In this document: positions 8,494-16,947 of the stretch, piece after piece | How positions within the stretch are numbered: position 1 is the stretch's first letter | How the letters are laid out: each line of letters starts with the position of its first letter | Source of the DNA: Bacteroidales bacterium | GTDB lineage: Bacteria > Bacteroidota > Bacteroidia > Bacteroidales > UBA932 | Length of the DNA stretch: 41,081 bases | Assembly: GCA_017477465.1 (NCBI GenBank) | Contig: JAFUVU010000023.1 | Coordinates: 1 to 41,081 of the forward strand | Direction of reading: 5' to 3' | Notes under the pieces: generated by a model | Database searches by the model: none | The model's input: only the letters and a program-made list of their open reading frames with translations | What the model was told of the DNA's origin: nothing | Program-made: the position numbers and the translations under genes

Positions 8494-9513
8494 TTAATCT
8501 TCGTAATGTTCGTATCGGGCTATTTCGCTTTCTATCTTTTCCGACAGGCCGCTGAGCTGCATTCTGTATGCCTGCTCTATGCATTTTTCCACTGCTGACG
8601 CTTTGGAGGAGCCGTGCCCCTTGACAACCACCTTTGATGTTCCAAGGAGCACGCTGCCGCCGTAATTCTGATAATTCATGAATTCCTTTTCTTCCTGGAA
8701 CATCTTCTTCATCAAAAGGGCGCCAAGTTTATAGACAGTGCGGCTGTAAATGTCTGTTTTAAGCTTCTTAAGCAGTTGAAGGGCAGTTCCTTCCGTTGTC
8801 TTGACGAGGACGTTGCCGGAGAAGCCGTCGGCCACAATAACGTGGTAATTGCCGGACAGCAGGTCGCGGCTTTCCATATTGCCGACGAAGTTGACAGAAG
8901 GAGTTTCCTGCAGCAGCTTATACGTCTCCTGGCGCAGTTCGTCGCCTTTTTCCGCTTCTTTGCCGACATTAAGAAGTGCCACCCGCGGAGAGTTCACGCC
9001 ATAGACATTGCTCATGTACAGGGAAGCCATGATTGCGAACTGCCTTAAGTGGGCGGGAGTAACTTCTACATTTGCTCCGCTGTCGCAGATGCCTACCAGG
9101 CTGCCGTCCATTGTGGGAAGGATAGGGCAGAAGGCAGGCCTGATGATTCCAGGGATTCGGCCTAGACGCACCAGCGCGCCTGTAACCAGGGCCCCGGTTG
9201 AACCGGTCGAAACCATGCCGGCAATGTCATCGCAGTCCCTGAGCATAATTATGGCCTTCATCATTGACGAGTTTCTCTTCAGGCGGACTGCGTCGGTTGG
9301 CTTTTCATCGCAGCCTATGACCTCAGGCGCATGGATAATCTCTAAACGGCTGCTGTCATAGTGCTTGCCTTCCAGCTCTTTCTTGAGCAGATTCTCATCA
9401 CCGGTCAAAAGAAGGTGCAGATCGGGATTCTTCTCCAGGGCCGCAATGGCTCCTGATACAGGGGCTTCCGGGCAATGGTCGCCGCCAAAGCAGTCAACTA
9501 ATATCTTGATCAT
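8494..9513 (-). CDS. plsX: phosphate acyltransferase PlsX
   Basis: PlsX interconverts acyl-ACP and acyl-phosphate in the cytoplasm at the membrane. The protein has 339 residues, the usual length. The N-terminal family signature appears as VDCFGGDHCPEAP rather than the common DAMGGD form, followed by GMVSTGSTGALV, RPAFCPILPT, NVGKEAEKGD and VADGFSGNVLVKT, all characteristic segments. Its ATG overlaps the TGA of the upstream acyltransferase gene by one base (TGATG), implying coupled translation. It usually sits beside rpmF and fabH; here it lies with fakA/fakB-type genes and acpP instead, which makes acyl-phosphate the shared intermediate. Confidence 0.95.
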   Translation of the reverse strand: MIKILVDCFGGDHCPEAPVSGAIAALEKNPDLHLLLTGDENLLKKELEGKHYDSSRLEIIHAPEVIGCDEKPTDAVRLKRNSSMMKAIIMLRDCDDIAGMVSTGSTGALVTGALVRLGRIPGIIRPAFCPILPTMDGSLVGICDSGANVEVTPAHLRQFAIMASLYMSNVYGVNSPRVALLNVGKEAEKGDELRQETYKLLQETPSVNFVGNMESRDLLSGNYHVIVADGFSGNVLVKTTEGTALQLLKKLKTDIYSRTVYKLGALLMKKMFQEEKEFMNYQNYGGSVLLGTSKVVVKGHGSSKASAVEKCIEQAYRMQLSGLSEKIESEIARYEHYED

Positions 9514-10667
9514 CAGGCTTTATCGGCTTTGCTCTGGTTGACAAGCGGTTTAACATAGCAGCGGTAGCGCTTGGGCGTGTCGCGGCGGAAACGCTTCCAC
9601 TGGTTTTGAATTGCGTAATTATCCTCAAGGTTTATGCAGGTGTCGGCATATTTCAGTGTCGGAGTGTCCTTGAGCATCTTCATGATGGCAAGTGAAAGGG
9701 CGGCCGACACGCCGCGGTTAAGATATTCAGGATCTACGCCGATTATGCACAGGTTCAGGCTTTCGGGCTTTCTGAGACACTGGAGGAAGCGGATTGCAAC
9801 TCCCGGAGTGATGTGTCCTCTGGTGCCCTGGAAGGCCTTATTAAGCGAAGGAATGGCAAGTCCGAAGCAAACTGGCCGATCGTTTTCGTCCAGAATAATG
9901 GCAGAATACTTAGGACTGATTACAAGGCCGAAATTGTCCACCATGAGCTTGCGCATACCGTCGGTGAAGGGAACTGTTCCATAGAGCCCTTCGTAGGATT
10001 TGTCCATGAGGTTGAAGATGCCGTCGGCATACTTTTTCAGGAAATCGGCACCGCTTTTGGATTCGCCGAAATGCAGCTTATAGCGCTTGAAGATGAAATC
10101 GACAAGTTGCTGCATTTCCTGAAGCGTTTCTTCAGATTCCGGTCCGTAAAGGAATGAACCAGTGTAATCTGCCTCTTTCTCATATCCCAGGGCTTCGATA
10201 TGCTTCTGGTAGTACGGAAGGTTGTATGTGGTGACAAAGTTGCCAGGCGTCTCAAAGCCTTCGATGAGAAGGCCTTCCTTCTCAAGATCGGAATAGCCGA
10301 TGGGTCCCTGCATGGTATCCATTCCGTTTTTCCTGGCCCATGCTTCCACGGCATCCATCAGGGCTTTGAAAACCTCGGGGTCGTCGATGCCTTCTATCCT
10401 GGTAAAGCGGGCCCTCTTCTGAGAGTTTTTGGCATTGGCGTCTTTCTGAATTATGCCTTGAACACGTCCGGCGATTACGCCATCCTTGTAAGCGTTGAAG
10501 AAAACCGAGTCGCAACTTGTGTTGTACACATAGTTTTTCCCGAAAATCTTCTTCTCGTCCATATACATGGGCGGGATGTAGTAAGGATTGCCTTTGTACA
10601 GGTCCAGAGGAAAGTTAAGGAACTCTTTCCTTTCCTTGCAGGACGACACTTCTTTGACGGTAATCAT
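9513..10667 (-). CDS. GNAT-fold acyltransferase, YghO / bacterial ceramide synthase-like family
   Basis: This 384-residue protein begins MITVKEVSSCKERKEF. I chose ATG 10667 because it lies 5 bases after the upstream stop and the paralogues at 26119 and 27277 begin at the same point; the frame is open further upstream but encodes nothing family-like there. Shared blocks are FPLDLYKGNPYYIPP (about 16-30), PIGYSDLEKEGLL, the LPYYQKHIEALGYEKEADY segment and, near the C-terminus, IIGVDPEYLNRGVSAAL, which resembles a GNAT acyl-thioester-binding motif. From memory this family is classified with YghO and with the bacterial ceramide synthase (bCerS), which N-acylates a sphingoid base using an acyl-thioester. 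Its place between DegV/FakB and PlsX/ACP fits an acyl donor supplied locally. The exact reaction is inferred. Confidence 0.75.
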   Translation of the reverse strand: MITVKEVSSCKERKEFLNFPLDLYKGNPYYIPPMYMDEKKIFGKNYVYNTSCDSVFFNAYKDGVIAGRVQGIIQKDANAKNSQKRARFTRIEGIDDPEVFKALMDAVEAWARKNGMDTMQGPIGYSDLEKEGLLIEGFETPGNFVTTYNLPYYQKHIEALGYEKEADYTGSFLYGPESEETLQEMQQLVDFIFKRYKLHFGESKSGADFLKKYADGIFNLMDKSYEGLYGTVPFTDGMRKLMVDNFGLVISPKYSAIILDENDRPVCFGLAIPSLNKAFQGTRGHITPGVAIRFLQCLRKPESLNLCIIGVDPEYLNRGVSAALSLAIMKMLKDTPTLKYADTCINLEDNYAIQNQWKRFRRDTPKRYRCYVKPLVNQSKADKA

Positions 10668-10672
10668 AATGC

Positions 10673-11539
10673 TTAGCGGTGTATTGCGTGGAAGCATACT
10701 CCAACGCCGTTGGGGCCGCAGTGGCTGCCGGCGGTGGGATTTACGTCCACATATACTATGTTCTGCTTTCCGTATTTCTCTTCGATGAGACGGCCAAGTT
10801 CCTGCGCGATGGCGGGGGAGTCGCTGTGACCGATGCAAATGCGGTGATTGGCGATATCGTCGCCCAATTCGCCGATTTTGTTAACGAGATAGTCCATGGC
10901 CTTGACACGGCCTTTCGCAGTGCCGACGGATACCATTTTTCCTTCCTGGCTCATGTGGATAAGGGGTCTTACGCCGATAAGCGTGCCCATGGTGGCCGCC
11001 AGACCGCTTACGCGGCCGCTCTTGCGGAAGAACTTGAGGTCATCGGCAAAGAAGTACATGGCGAATTTATCCACCTCCTTGCGGGACCATTCGAGGACCT
11101 CGTCCAGGGTTTTGCCTGCTTTTACAAGGTCGCCTACTTCTCTGACTATAGCATAGCTGATAGTGGTAATGCCCTTAGTGTCAATTTCTTCGAAGCGAGT
11201 TGCCGGATACTCGGCTTTAAGTTCCGCTATGGCCTGGTCCATTGCGTCGAAGGTATTGGTCATGGCCCTTGAGAAGTGGACGTACAGGATGTCGTTGCCG
11301 GCGGCGAAATCCTCTTTGAAATAGTTGAGATACTGCTCCTTGGAGATGGCACTTGTGGTAGGAAGCACTCCGCCTCTGAGCACATCGTAAAAGGCATGTG
11401 CATCGAAAGTGTCGAAGTCGATGTAGGGATAGGTTGTCTTTGCGTCAATGCTATAGGGCATTGAGATTAGCTTGTAACCGTACTCGGCCGCCAGGGCGGG
11501 GGTGAAGTCGGTGTCTGTGTCGGTGTAGAGTTTTAGCAT
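10673..11539 (-). CDS. fakB: DegV family fatty-acid-binding protein (FakB-type)
   Basis: This 288-residue protein belongs to the DegV/FakB family, which holds one fatty acid buried in its core and presents the carboxyl group to the kinase FakA. Typical elements are the N-terminal TDTDTDFTP, the carboxylate-binding TTSAIS (61-66), FFRKSGRVSG, and the C-terminal GSHCGPNGVGV whose His lies at the head-group site. It overlaps the fakA-like gene by 7 bases and is followed 5 bases later by the GNAT-fold acyltransferase. Adjacency of fakA and fakB types strongly supports a fatty-acid kinase pair; the chain preferred cannot be predicted. Confidence 0.9.
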   Translation of the reverse strand: MLKLYTDTDTDFTPALAAEYGYKLISMPYSIDAKTTYPYIDFDTFDAHAFYDVLRGGVLPTTSAISKEQYLNYFKEDFAAGNDILYVHFSRAMTNTFDAMDQAIAELKAEYPATRFEEIDTKGITTISYAIVREVGDLVKAGKTLDEVLEWSRKEVDKFAMYFFADDLKFFRKSGRVSGLAATMGTLIGVRPLIHMSQEGKMVSVGTAKGRVKAMDYLVNKIGELGDDIANHRICIGHSDSPAIAQELGRLIEEKYGKQNIVYVDVNPTAGSHCGPNGVGVCFHAIHR

Positions 11540-13134
11540 AATACGATTATATAGTCATATACTGGTTGGCCGCCGTCAAGGAGGATAACCTCCGTCCGGG
11601 GGCATTCAATTTCAAGTTCTCCCTGCAGGCGGGAGGCTTCATCGGACGGCACGTCTTTGCCGGAGAAGAGGATGAGTATGTCGGCCTGGGTGGCCTGGAG
11701 TTTGTCTGCAAGCTTGCGTACGGCTTCTTCCCTTGAAGGGCTTGCAGTGAGAATGTCTTTCCCGCAAATGCCGATATAATCACTTGCGCGGGCGTTTTCC
11801 GCATCGCGGATTGCCTTGGAGACAAGACCTGTGGTGACCGACTCCGCGGCTTCTTTGAGGCTTGATGTCATCTCCTCGACGGGAAGATCGGCATTTAGAT
11901 TCGCGAGGGAATAATAGCCTTCTCCGAGGGTGCTTGTGGGGATGACTTCGATACGCGAATCAGTGTACAGCGCGGCAGCCTGCCTGGCGGTTAGAATTAT
12001 ATTGCCGTTGTTAGGGAATACCAGGACGGTATCGGCATTTACTTCGCGGAATGCATCCAGGAAGCTTTCTACGGGCGGATTCATGGTTTGGCCGCCTTGG
12101 ATCACTATGTCGGCACCCATTTCGCGGAAGGTGGCGGTGAGGCCTTCGCCTGCTGCTACGGTCACTATTCCGAGCTTTTTGCGGGCCGTCCGGAAACGCT
12201 CGTCCATGTGGTTGCCATGGTGCTGCAAGGTCATGTTCTCCACCTTGATTGTGAGGAATTCGCCCCACTCGCGGCAGCGGGAGAGAATGGCTCCAGGGTC
12301 TTTGGTATGGACGTGAACTTTGATTATGCTCCCATCGCGGAAAAAGACCAGAGAATCGCCCCTTGTCTGCAGCCAGTCGTGGATTACTGATTCGTCGAAG
12401 CTGTCCAGATCGACCTTGCTGCGCTGGAGACGGAGAAGAAACTCCGTGCAATAGCCGAATTCGAGGATGCTGTCTTCCGTGAACGCGTTAAGGTCCACAG
12501 GACCGCCGGCGGTGCTTGCCACTGCGCCGGGATTGTTGGCGATAATTTTGCCGTTCAGGGCATCTCTCATGCCTTCGCCGATAAGGAGCAGGCCTGCGCC
12601 GCCGCTGTCAACCACGCCGGCCTTTTTCAGTACAGCCAGAAGCTCCGGGGTATGCTGCAGGCTGAGGTCCATGCCTGCTATCCAAAGGTCCATGAATTCT
12701 TCCAGGCTGGCCGATCCGGCCGCGGCTTCCACGCCTTCCCTGAGGACGGTGAGAATCGTGCCTTCCACAGGCTCTGCAACCGCATGATAGGCTTCCTCGA
12801 CGCCTTTTTTCATGGCTTCGGTGAAGCATGCGATATCGGCCTCTTCTTTGTCTTTGAGGCCTTTGGCTATGCCGGCGAAAATGCGGGAGAGAATTACGCC
12901 CGAGTTGCCGCGGGCTCCCAGAAGCATGCCCTGGGATATTGCCTCCGCCATTTTGCCGAGCGACGCTTCTGCCGGGACATGGCTGCCGGCATCGATGGTC
13001 ATGTACATATTGTCGCCCGTGTCTCCGTCCGGAATGGGGAAGACATTCAGGTCGTTGATGCTTTGGCGCTCCTCAGCAAGGCGGGCGGCGCCACCGCGGA
13101 TAAGGTTAAGGTATAGTTGGGCGGTCAGGTTCAT
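11533..13134 (-). CDS. fakA: fatty acid kinase, ATP-binding subunit (FakA-type DAK2/DhaL protein)
   Basis: This 533-residue protein has an N-terminal DhaL (DAK2) nucleotide-binding domain with NVFPIPDGDTGDN (30-42), whose aspartates bind magnesium-ATP, followed by GARGNSGVILS and DSGGAGLLL. The middle and C-terminal domains (about 210-533) match the FakA/YloV arrangement, including a segment with HVHTKDPG near 278. FakA phosphorylates a fatty acid carried by FakB, giving acyl-phosphate. The gene starts 3 bases after the MMPL stop and overlaps the DegV gene by 7 bases. FakA is best studied in Firmicutes, where it feeds PlsX and PlsY; the same logic fits here because plsX and acpP lie two genes downstream. 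Confidence 0.9.
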   Translation of the reverse strand: MNLTAQLYLNLIRGGAARLAEERQSINDLNVFPIPDGDTGDNMYMTIDAGSHVPAEASLGKMAEAISQGMLLGARGNSGVILSRIFAGIAKGLKDKEEADIACFTEAMKKGVEEAYHAVAEPVEGTILTVLREGVEAAAGSASLEEFMDLWIAGMDLSLQHTPELLAVLKKAGVVDSGGAGLLLIGEGMRDALNGKIIANNPGAVASTAGGPVDLNAFTEDSILEFGYCTEFLLRLQRSKVDLDSFDESVIHDWLQTRGDSLVFFRDGSIIKVHVHTKDPGAILSRCREWGEFLTIKVENMTLQHHGNHMDERFRTARKKLGIVTVAAGEGLTATFREMGADIVIQGGQTMNPPVESFLDAFREVNADTVLVFPNNGNIILTARQAAALYTDSRIEVIPTSTLGEGYYSLANLNADLPVEEMTSSLKEAAESVTTGLVSKAIRDAENARASDYIGICGKDILTASPSREEAVRKLADKLQATQADILILFSGKDVPSDEASRLQGELEIECPRTEVILLDGGQPVYDYIIVLC

Positions 13135-13137
13135 AGT

Positions 13138-15621
13138 TTAATCTGGAATTCGGAAACTCCTGCGGAAGAAAGGTATCCGCATCAGCAGGCGGAAAACCCA
13201 AGGCTGCAGCGAATATGTGATAAGTATCGTGGATGCCATGCCGATCAGGGTAATTATGCCGATCGAATGAATGGCGGGATGAGTTGCGAATATCAGGGAG
13301 AAGGTAACGATGGCAAGGACGAGCGCACTGTAGAAAATGGCCACCTTGTGGTAGGAGAGGATGCTCTTTTCACCGCGCCTGGCATCGGCAAGAAGGCCTT
13401 CCATTACGAAGATGCTGTAGTCCACGCCTATGCCGAAGATGAAGGTGGAGATGACGATGTTGATGAGGTTGAACTCCAGGCCCAGGATTGCCATGTACCC
13501 TTGCAGGACATACCAGCTGATGGACATCGGCAGGAAAGCGAGAAGGGCGATCCAGATATTGCGGAAGCTGAAAAGGAGCACCAGCAGAACGAAGATGCTG
13601 GAAATGAAGAGGGTGGTGGAGAAGTCGTCGTGGACTATTTCCACCATGTCGCGGCAATAATAGAACGGCTCCAGTACTATGATGTGCGGAATCGATGCGA
13701 GCGGATTCCAGACGATGTCCTGGTCTTTCTGATCGTAGGCGACGTCGGTGAATACCATGTATCGGCCGCTGGCCTGACGCTCCACATAGTTGGACATCAG
13801 ACCTGTCGGGATTACGTCGGACTCATAGAGATTGCCGGGCTCGTAAGAAGCTGTGACAAGGTTGACGAAGGGATCGAAAAGATCCGGCGGAAGCTGATTC
13901 TTGCGGGCCGATTCCGCAAGGTCCCTTCTGAGGGTGGAAACGCGGTCTTTTGTCCAGAACTTATTCCAGGCTTCAATGCGGGTTTCCTGGTCCTTTGTCG
14001 ACTGCAGAAGCAACTTGGTGACAGGGCTGTAGGCCTTTACGAGGCCAAGATCGGCAAGGGAATCCAGGGCGGGGAAGAGGGCCTTGTTATATTCGAGGGC
14101 CTTGTCCAGGCTTTCATCGTCCCAGGCTGCGAAATACATGTGAACGTAGCCGTCTGAATTCTTCTGATTGTAAAGGACGGTGCTTTCGGTGAGGTCGGGA
14201 TCGTCGTAGTCCAGGTTTCTGAGGTCGCTGTCGAATTTTACCTTAGGCGAGAAGGCTACGCCAATGATTATAAGGACTATAAGCGTGCCGATTACCCATT
14301 TGTTCCTGTCCCACGGCAGGCTGTTTATACGCTCCACAAGCGGGAAACCGTGGCTGCGCTTGAACTGAATCTGCTGCGGCCTCAAAAAATGAGGGAGGAA
14401 TACCAGTGCGAAAAGGGTATTGCCGATGAGCGAGAAAGTTGAGAAAAGGCCGAAATCCCTTAGAAGGTCGCTTTCCGTGAAGAGCAGGCCCATGAAGGCG
14501 CCCACGGTGGTGATGCAGCCGAGGAAAACGGGGGTGCTTTCGTCCCTTAGCATCTTTTCCACATCGCCTACATAGTAGAAATGAATCAGTACATGCAGGC
14601 AGTAACTAATGGCGACGCCGAGTACAATGGCGCTGATACCCAAAGCCATCAGGGACATATAGCCCTTGAGCCAGTACATGCATGCCAGCGAGAAAACTGC
14701 GCCATAAAGCACAGGAACCACTTGCTGCCACACGAAGTACAGGTTGTGGAAGCTCATGAGCATGATGACCAGAATAAGGAGCAGGGACAGGCCGATGGTC
14801 CAGACCAGGTCGTGCTTTATTGTGCCGGCATTGGCTACGCTTCCTTGAGGATTGCCGTGGCAGAGGATGCGGATGTCCGGATGGGCCGCCTCGTATTCCT
14901 TTTTCGCCTTGTTTACCATCTTTACAAAGCGAGTGGCCTGGCCCGAATTGGTGGATGAGAATGAAGGGGTTATGAAGGCCAGGGCGACGGTTTTGTCCAT
15001 TGAGAAGAAATGGCCGTCGTCCATGTTGAAGCCGCCCATGACATTGCCCTCGCCGAACAGATTGCCAAGGGCCTGCTCCCTGAGGTTAAGCGGGTCCATA
15101 GCTACCATTTGGCTGTCTTCGCCTGTCTCGTCTTCCATTACGAGGCGGGCATTTTCGGCCATTTGGGCGTCGATGTATTCTCTTTGCAGGGCCTTATCCA
15201 GAGTGCTGTACCAGGCCGTGTCAACGAAAGAAGGGATATGGGCCATGGCAAAGTCCATGGCGCCGAATGCGGTGTCCATATCCAGGGTTGACAGACTGCC
15301 GGCGATGAAGTGGGTGTCGCGGTCTTTTTCTTCCAAGATCTGGCAGAATTCCTCCACTGCGTCGCCAAGGGCCAGAGGGTCCACTGGATTTAAAGTATCC
15401 CTGGAAGTAACCTGGACGAACACTTTATCTACAAGGCCGATATCGGAGAATGCCAGTTCGTTTGAGGTGGCGGAGCGAGGAAGGAGCTTGATTATATCCT
15501 CCTCATAGCGCAGCTTTGAGCCGAACCACCCGAAGATAAGGGTTGTGACGATGAGAATGGCGTACATGAGGCCTTTGTGTGCCTCAAAGAACTTATATAG
15601 CGGAAGGAAAATCCGGTGCAT
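13138..15621 (-). CDS. MMPL/RND-family exporter (probable lipid transporter)
   Basis: This 827-residue inner-membrane protein has the full two-fold MMPL architecture: an N-terminal helix (about 17-34), a large extracytoplasmic loop, a helix bundle (about 265-410), a helix near 430, a second loop and a C-terminal bundle (about 640-815) containing FGIGVDYSIFVMEG. It is a paralogue of the exporter half of the gene at 159 (compare FGMGDDYSIF) but lacks the acyltransferase extension. It is the first gene of the minus-strand operon, about 20 bases after a -7 element, and lies 3 bases before fakA. This linkage suggests that it exports a lipid made from Fak-activated or ACP-bound acyl chains; the substrate is inferred. 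Confidence 0.88.
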   Translation of the reverse strand: MHRIFLPLYKFFEAHKGLMYAILIVTTLIFGWFGSKLRYEEDIIKLLPRSATSNELAFSDIGLVDKVFVQVTSRDTLNPVDPLALGDAVEEFCQILEEKDRDTHFIAGSLSTLDMDTAFGAMDFAMAHIPSFVDTAWYSTLDKALQREYIDAQMAENARLVMEDETGEDSQMVAMDPLNLREQALGNLFGEGNVMGGFNMDDGHFFSMDKTVALAFITPSFSSTNSGQATRFVKMVNKAKKEYEAAHPDIRILCHGNPQGSVANAGTIKHDLVWTIGLSLLLILVIMLMSFHNLYFVWQQVVPVLYGAVFSLACMYWLKGYMSLMALGISAIVLGVAISYCLHVLIHFYYVGDVEKMLRDESTPVFLGCITTVGAFMGLLFTESDLLRDFGLFSTFSLIGNTLFALVFLPHFLRPQQIQFKRSHGFPLVERINSLPWDRNKWVIGTLIVLIIIGVAFSPKVKFDSDLRNLDYDDPDLTESTVLYNQKNSDGYVHMYFAAWDDESLDKALEYNKALFPALDSLADLGLVKAYSPVTKLLLQSTKDQETRIEAWNKFWTKDRVSTLRRDLAESARKNQLPPDLFDPFVNLVTASYEPGNLYESDVIPTGLMSNYVERQASGRYMVFTDVAYDQKDQDIVWNPLASIPHIIVLEPFYYCRDMVEIVHDDFSTTLFISSIFVLLVLLFSFRNIWIALLAFLPMSISWYVLQGYMAILGLEFNLINIVISTFIFGIGVDYSIFVMEGLLADARRGEKSILSYHKVAIFYSALVLAIVTFSLIFATHPAIHSIGIITLIGMASTILITYSLQPWVFRLLMRIPFFRRSFRIPD

Positions 15622-15642
15622 TCTTTTGTGGGTTAAATTTCA

Positions 15643-15650
15643 CAAATATA
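15643..15650 (-). promoter_or_regulatory. -7 promoter element TATATTTG for the MMPL-fak-plsX operon
   Basis: On the minus strand TATATTTG matches TAnnTTTG exactly and would give a leader of roughly 15 bases before the ATG at 15621. The same octamer precedes parA and mntP in this window. No good TTG is seen at -33. With gaps of no more than 6 bases among the seven genes downstream, this is the likely single promoter of the operon. Confidence 0.6.
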
Positions 15651-15660
15651 CGCATAAATC

Positions 15661-15695
15661 TTTAAAAAGAAAACAGGTCCTTCCGGGCCTGTTTT
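15661..15695 (-). terminator. Rho-independent terminator of the hpt-adk operon
   Basis: An 11-bp stem (AAAACAGGTCC at 15670-15680 with GGGCCTGTTTT at 15685-15695, one G-T pair) has a 4-base loop. Read on the minus strand it is followed by a T-rich run (15661-15669). It lies just after the adk stop. On the plus strand it also ends in Ts, so it may work in both directions. Confidence 0.8.
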
Positions 15696-15712
15696 TGGCG
15701 CTTTGGACAGCC

Positions 15713-16285
15713 TCAGAAGCGGTCCATGAGGTGGAAAATACGGTCGTGTACTTCCGTTATGCTTCCTGTGCCGTCAATCTCGCAATACTTTTCCGCGTCC
15801 TTGTAATAACGGATGATAGGTTCCGTTTTTGCGTGGTATGTGCGGATTCTGTTTTCCACGATTTCGGGGCGGGCGTCATCGGCCCTGCCTTCGATGGCGG
15901 CGCGGTGAGATATCCTTTCGTGGACCATTGCGTCCGGAATCATTATCGAAAGGCATGCGGTAACGCTTTCGCCGTGTTTTTCCAGCATCTCGTCAAGCAC
16001 TTTTGCCTGTGCGATGGTGCGGGGGAAACCGTCCAGGAGGAAGCCGTCCACGCCTTTGGTAGAGCGGAATTTTGCTTCTATCATGCTTTCAACCACCTCG
16101 TCGGGAACAAGGTTGCCTGCATCGATGAGAGTTTTGGCCTGCTTGCCAAGCTCCGTTCCTGCAGCTATTTCACTGCGGAGGAGTTCTCCCGTAGAGATGT
16201 GACAGAGATTATAGCGCTCTGCCATAGCGCCGGCCTGGGTGCCTTTTCCCGCACCCGGAGGGCCGAAGAGAATGTAGTATTTCAT
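15713..16285 (-). CDS. adk: adenylate kinase
   Basis: Adenylate kinase converts ATP plus AMP to two ADP in the cytoplasm. The 190-residue protein is the short form usual in Bacteroidota, without the zinc-bearing LID. It shows the P-loop GPPGAGKGTQ (8-17), the AMP-binding segment HISTGELLRSE (about 29-39) and FLLDGFPRTIAQA (about 81-93). Its ATG overlaps the stop of hpt by 4 bases (ATGA), so the two purine genes form an operon that ends at the hairpin at 15661-15695. Confidence 0.96.
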   Translation of the reverse strand: MKYYILFGPPGAGKGTQAGAMAERYNLCHISTGELLRSEIAAGTELGKQAKTLIDAGNLVPDEVVESMIEAKFRSTKGVDGFLLDGFPRTIAQAKVLDEMLEKHGESVTACLSIMIPDAMVHERISHRAAIEGRADDARPEIVENRIRTYHAKTEPIIRYYKDAEKYCEIDGTGSITEVHDRIFHLMDRF

Positions 16286-16833
16286 TCGTCCAATACGTAT
16301 ATGTCTTTGATATTGCGACCAAGTTCGTCGTAATCGAGGCCGAAGCCTACGATAAAGCGATTGGGGATTTCCATGGCGACGTAGTCCAGTTTAACGTCTT
16401 TTTTGTACACGTCTTTTTTGAGAAGAAGGGTGCATACACGGACGTCGGCCACTTTCTTTGCCTTTAATTGCTCCGTCAGGGCCACTATTGTGCCGCCGGT
16501 GTCCACGATGTCTTCCACAATCAGTACTTTTTTGCCTTCCAGATTGTCCGGAAGGGGGATTTCCGTTTTGACAACGCCTGTTGTGGACGTGCCTTCGTAG
16601 GAGGAAAGCTTGCAGGCCTTCAGGACAAGAGGGAAGTTGACGCGCTTCAGAAGCTCTGCCGCAAAGATGACGGCGCCGTTAAGTGTGCATAGGAGAATTA
16701 CCGGATCCTCGTCTGTAGAACTTGCATAATCCTGATTGAGGCGGGCTGCAACGGCATCGATTGCCTTTTCAATATCTTCGTTGGGGATGAAGATTTTGAA
16801 AGATTTATCATGCAGATGAATTTTGTTTTCCAT
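16282..16833 (-). CDS. hpt: hypoxanthine phosphoribosyltransferase
   Basis: This type I phosphoribosyltransferase salvages hypoxanthine or guanine with PRPP. I chose ATG 16833 (MENKIHLHDKSF, 183 residues); the frame continues about 20 codons upstream, but that segment is hydrophobic and atypical. The PRPP-binding signature VLIVEDIVDTGGT is at about 101-113, and the flexible-loop region includes LSSYEGTSTTG. It overlaps adk by 4 bases, giving a purine salvage and nucleotide pair. Confidence 0.95.
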   Translation of the reverse strand: MENKIHLHDKSFKIFIPNEDIEKAIDAVAARLNQDYASSTDEDPVILLCTLNGAVIFAAELLKRVNFPLVLKACKLSSYEGTSTTGVVKTEIPLPDNLEGKKVLIVEDIVDTGGTIVALTEQLKAKKVADVRVCTLLLKKDVYKKDVKLDYVAMEIPNRFIVGFGLDYDELGRNIKDIYVLDE

Positions 16834-16853
16834 GAAAAATCGGTTACTTCCTG

Positions 16854-16861
16854 CAAAAATA
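16854..16861 (-). promoter_or_regulatory. putative -7 element TATTTTTG for hpt-adk
   Basis: TATTTTTG on the minus strand fits TAnnTTTG and lies 20 bases before the chosen hpt ATG, which supports that start over the longer frame. A TTTG lies upstream but at 24 bases, a little far for a -33 element. Confidence 0.4.
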
Positions 16862-16947
16862 ATAAAAAACATGTAAAAATACTTCCAAAACATGACAAGT
16901 TATCAACAGGGGGTGTTAAATGCTCTTTTTCCTGACTAACTTGGACC

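Noticed and set aside
10668-10838. 57-codon upstream extension of the acyltransferase at 9513-10667
   Set aside because: It would overlap the DegV gene by 166 bases and encodes an Arg-rich segment absent from both paralogues.
13117-14157. 346-codon plus-strand frame opposite the MMPL gene
   Set aside because: It is antisense to a clear exporter gene with intact membrane motifs; its composition is what the opposite strand of such a gene gives.
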